Source: Methylococcales bacterium
Lineage (GTDB): Bacteria > Pseudomonadota > Gammaproteobacteria > Methylococcales > Methylomonadaceae
DNA length: 35,449 bases
Assembly (NCBI GenBank): GCA_026399015.1
Contig: JAPLRS010000025.1
Location: 1 to 35,449, forward strand
Direction of reading: 5' to 3'
Notes under the pieces: generated by a model
Databases searched by the model: none
What the model saw: the letters and a program-made list of their open reading frames with translations, nothing else
Told to the model about the DNA's origin: nothing
Position numbers and translations under genes: made by a program
In this document: in pieces, positions 34,731-35,449 of the stretch
Numbering within the stretch: position 1 is the stretch's first letter
Layout of the letters: the number at the start of each line of letters is the position of its first letter

Positions 34731-34784
34731 AGGGGGATTTATCTAATAAAATCTCCCTTAACCCCTCTTTGTTAAAGAGGGGGG
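34731..34784 (-). repeat. GC-rich hairpins between the porin gene and nirB
   Basis: CCCCTCTTT (34762-34770) and AAAGAGGGG (34774-34782) form a perfect 9-bp stem with a 3-base loop. A second, imperfect pairing joins GGGGGATTTAT (34731-34741) and ATAAAATCTCCC (34746-34757). The sequence resembles dispersed palindromic repeats of some aquatic bacteria (from memory). On the minus strand it lies after the porin stop and inside the nirB leader, so it may act as a terminator or an attenuator. Confidence 0.5.
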
Positions 34785-34816
34785 ACTTAATAATTAAGTT
34801 TTAAGAGCTAAAGATC

Positions 34817-35449
34817 TTAGAAGTTAATATTGCCTTGTAACCAAATTTTCTGGGTATCAGTATTGTTAAAGAATGCATCTGGAGATCTGTAGTTATCGGC
34901 ATTGTAATAAGCATATTTAGCTAACAGCGAATAATGCTTGCCGAATTTTTTAAGAATCGAAGCATTCCATTCATCGCCGTATTGAAGTTGTCCGGTATCA
35001 TCGGTAAAGTTATGATAAACACCGGTAACGATGATGTCGCCTCTATCAAAACTTGAAACGACTGTACCAAAAACATCGCGGATACCATTTCTAGGTGTGG
35101 TTAAGAACAGGTCAGCCCAACCTTGGAAAGCGTGGTTGGTGCCCAGAGGGGTATCGAAGGTTTTATTGACGCCGTGGCCGTCAAGTTGTTCCATAGCCAC
35201 TTGAAAAGTCAGGTTATAAGCAGCTAGGCCCCCCATTAAATTGTAACGATCCGCTTCATAGGCCACAATCCCATGTCCGTAGTTTGTTTGATAACTGTAT
35301 TCGGCCGTATAAACAAGCCCATAGTTGTCGCTAATTTTGTAGCTATCCCCCGGTTTAACATAGTTGTTCATTCTGATGCCGTAAGATTGATTTGATTTGT
35401 TGGCATTTTCTCTTTCAGTGTAATCCAACCAATAACCATAACCGACTAA
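34817..35449 (-). CDS. Outer membrane beta-barrel porin (partial, N-terminus beyond the window)
   Basis: The last 210 residues of an outer membrane protein are present; the frame stays open to the window edge, so the true start lies outside. The sequence alternates aromatic/polar strands and turns (YGLVYTAEYSYQTNY, GIVAYEADRYNLMGGL, SLLAKYAYYNADNY). It ends in KIWLQGNINF, with the terminal Phe typical of the barrel-assembly signal. It resembles alginate-export/porin-type proteins. It is transcribed toward nirB, 103 bases away, so a role in nitrate or small-anion entry is conceivable, but no specific evidence supports it. Confidence 0.75.
   Translation of the reverse strand, partial: LVGYGYWLDYTERENANKSNQSYGIRMNNYVKPGDSYKISDNYGLVYTAEYSYQTNYGHGIVAYEADRYNLMGGLAAYNLTFQVAMEQLDGHGVNKTFDTPLGTNHAFQGWADLFLTTPRNGIRDVFGTVVSSFDRGDIIVTGVYHNFTDDTGQLQYGDEWNASILKKFGKHYSLLAKYAYYNADNYRSPDAFFNNTDTQKIWLQGNINF

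Noticed and set aside
34714-34816. NasR/NasT-type ANTAR antiterminator target
   Set aside because: The stem-loops have a 3-base loop and an imperfect second stem rather than paired six-base loops with the expected A and G positions.
1-35449. CRISPR arrays, tRNA or rRNA genes, transposases, phage or integrase genes
   Set aside because: No regularly spaced repeats, cloverleaf-like sequences or mobile-element proteins were seen on either strand.

Overview
The window looks like chromosome from a low-GC (roughly 40% by eye) gammaproteobacterium, most likely a methane oxidiser of the order Methylococcales. The main reason is a C30 carotenoid block (crtN-type desaturase, aldehyde dehydrogenase, crtN-like oxidase) in the order I associate with Methylomonas. 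It sits among typical gammaproteobacterial housekeeping genes (argG, glnS, cysG, mtnA, cysZ) and an assimilatory nitrate/nitrite operon. No methane oxidation gene is present, so the assignment is an inference. No tRNA, rRNA, CRISPR array, complete insertion sequence or phage gene was seen.

Layout. 1-301: intergenic, with a decayed AbrB/MazE-type antitoxin fragment on the minus strand. 311-2226: argG and an unrecognised two-helix membrane protein, closed by a strong bidirectional terminator. 2312-4247 (minus): a small secreted cytochrome c and siroheme synthase cysG. 4323-6792 (plus): a TusA-like protein, glnS and an NTF2-like protein. 6803-9541 (minus): a three-PAS diguanylate cyclase and an Ala/Val/Thr-rich protein with a thrice-repeated P-x-D-S-x-x-x-R-H motif. 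9826-12961: methionine salvage (mtaD diverging from mtnA) with cysZ overlapping mtnA. 12972-16102 (minus): an ABC exporter-type ATPase and an 808-residue FtsX-like permease.

16186-27284 (plus) is the most interesting stretch. It holds an isoprenylcysteine carboxyl methyltransferase-like membrane protein, crtN, ald and a crtN-like oxidase. These are followed by a 1150-residue protein that I read as a candidate pyrophosphate-type PEP carboxykinase, an O-methyltransferase, and a 497-residue protein with remote RelA/SpoT-synthetase-like motifs. The carotenoid enzymes would desaturate a C30 backbone, oxidise terminal methyl groups to aldehydes and then to carboxylates. The upstream methyltransferase could in principle esterify the product.

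27365-27902 (minus) is a BrnT/BrnA toxin-antitoxin pair whose promoter and operator predict a leaderless toxin mRNA. 27975-34713 (minus) is the nitrate assimilation operon nirB-nirD-FAD reductase-nasA, with every junction overlapping. The siroheme needed by NirB would come from cysG at the other end of the window. A partial outer-membrane beta-barrel gene runs off the right edge.

Several genes show weak or absent Shine-Dalgarno sequences (cysG, glnS, crtN, the large carboxykinase-like gene). Start choices there rest on homology.
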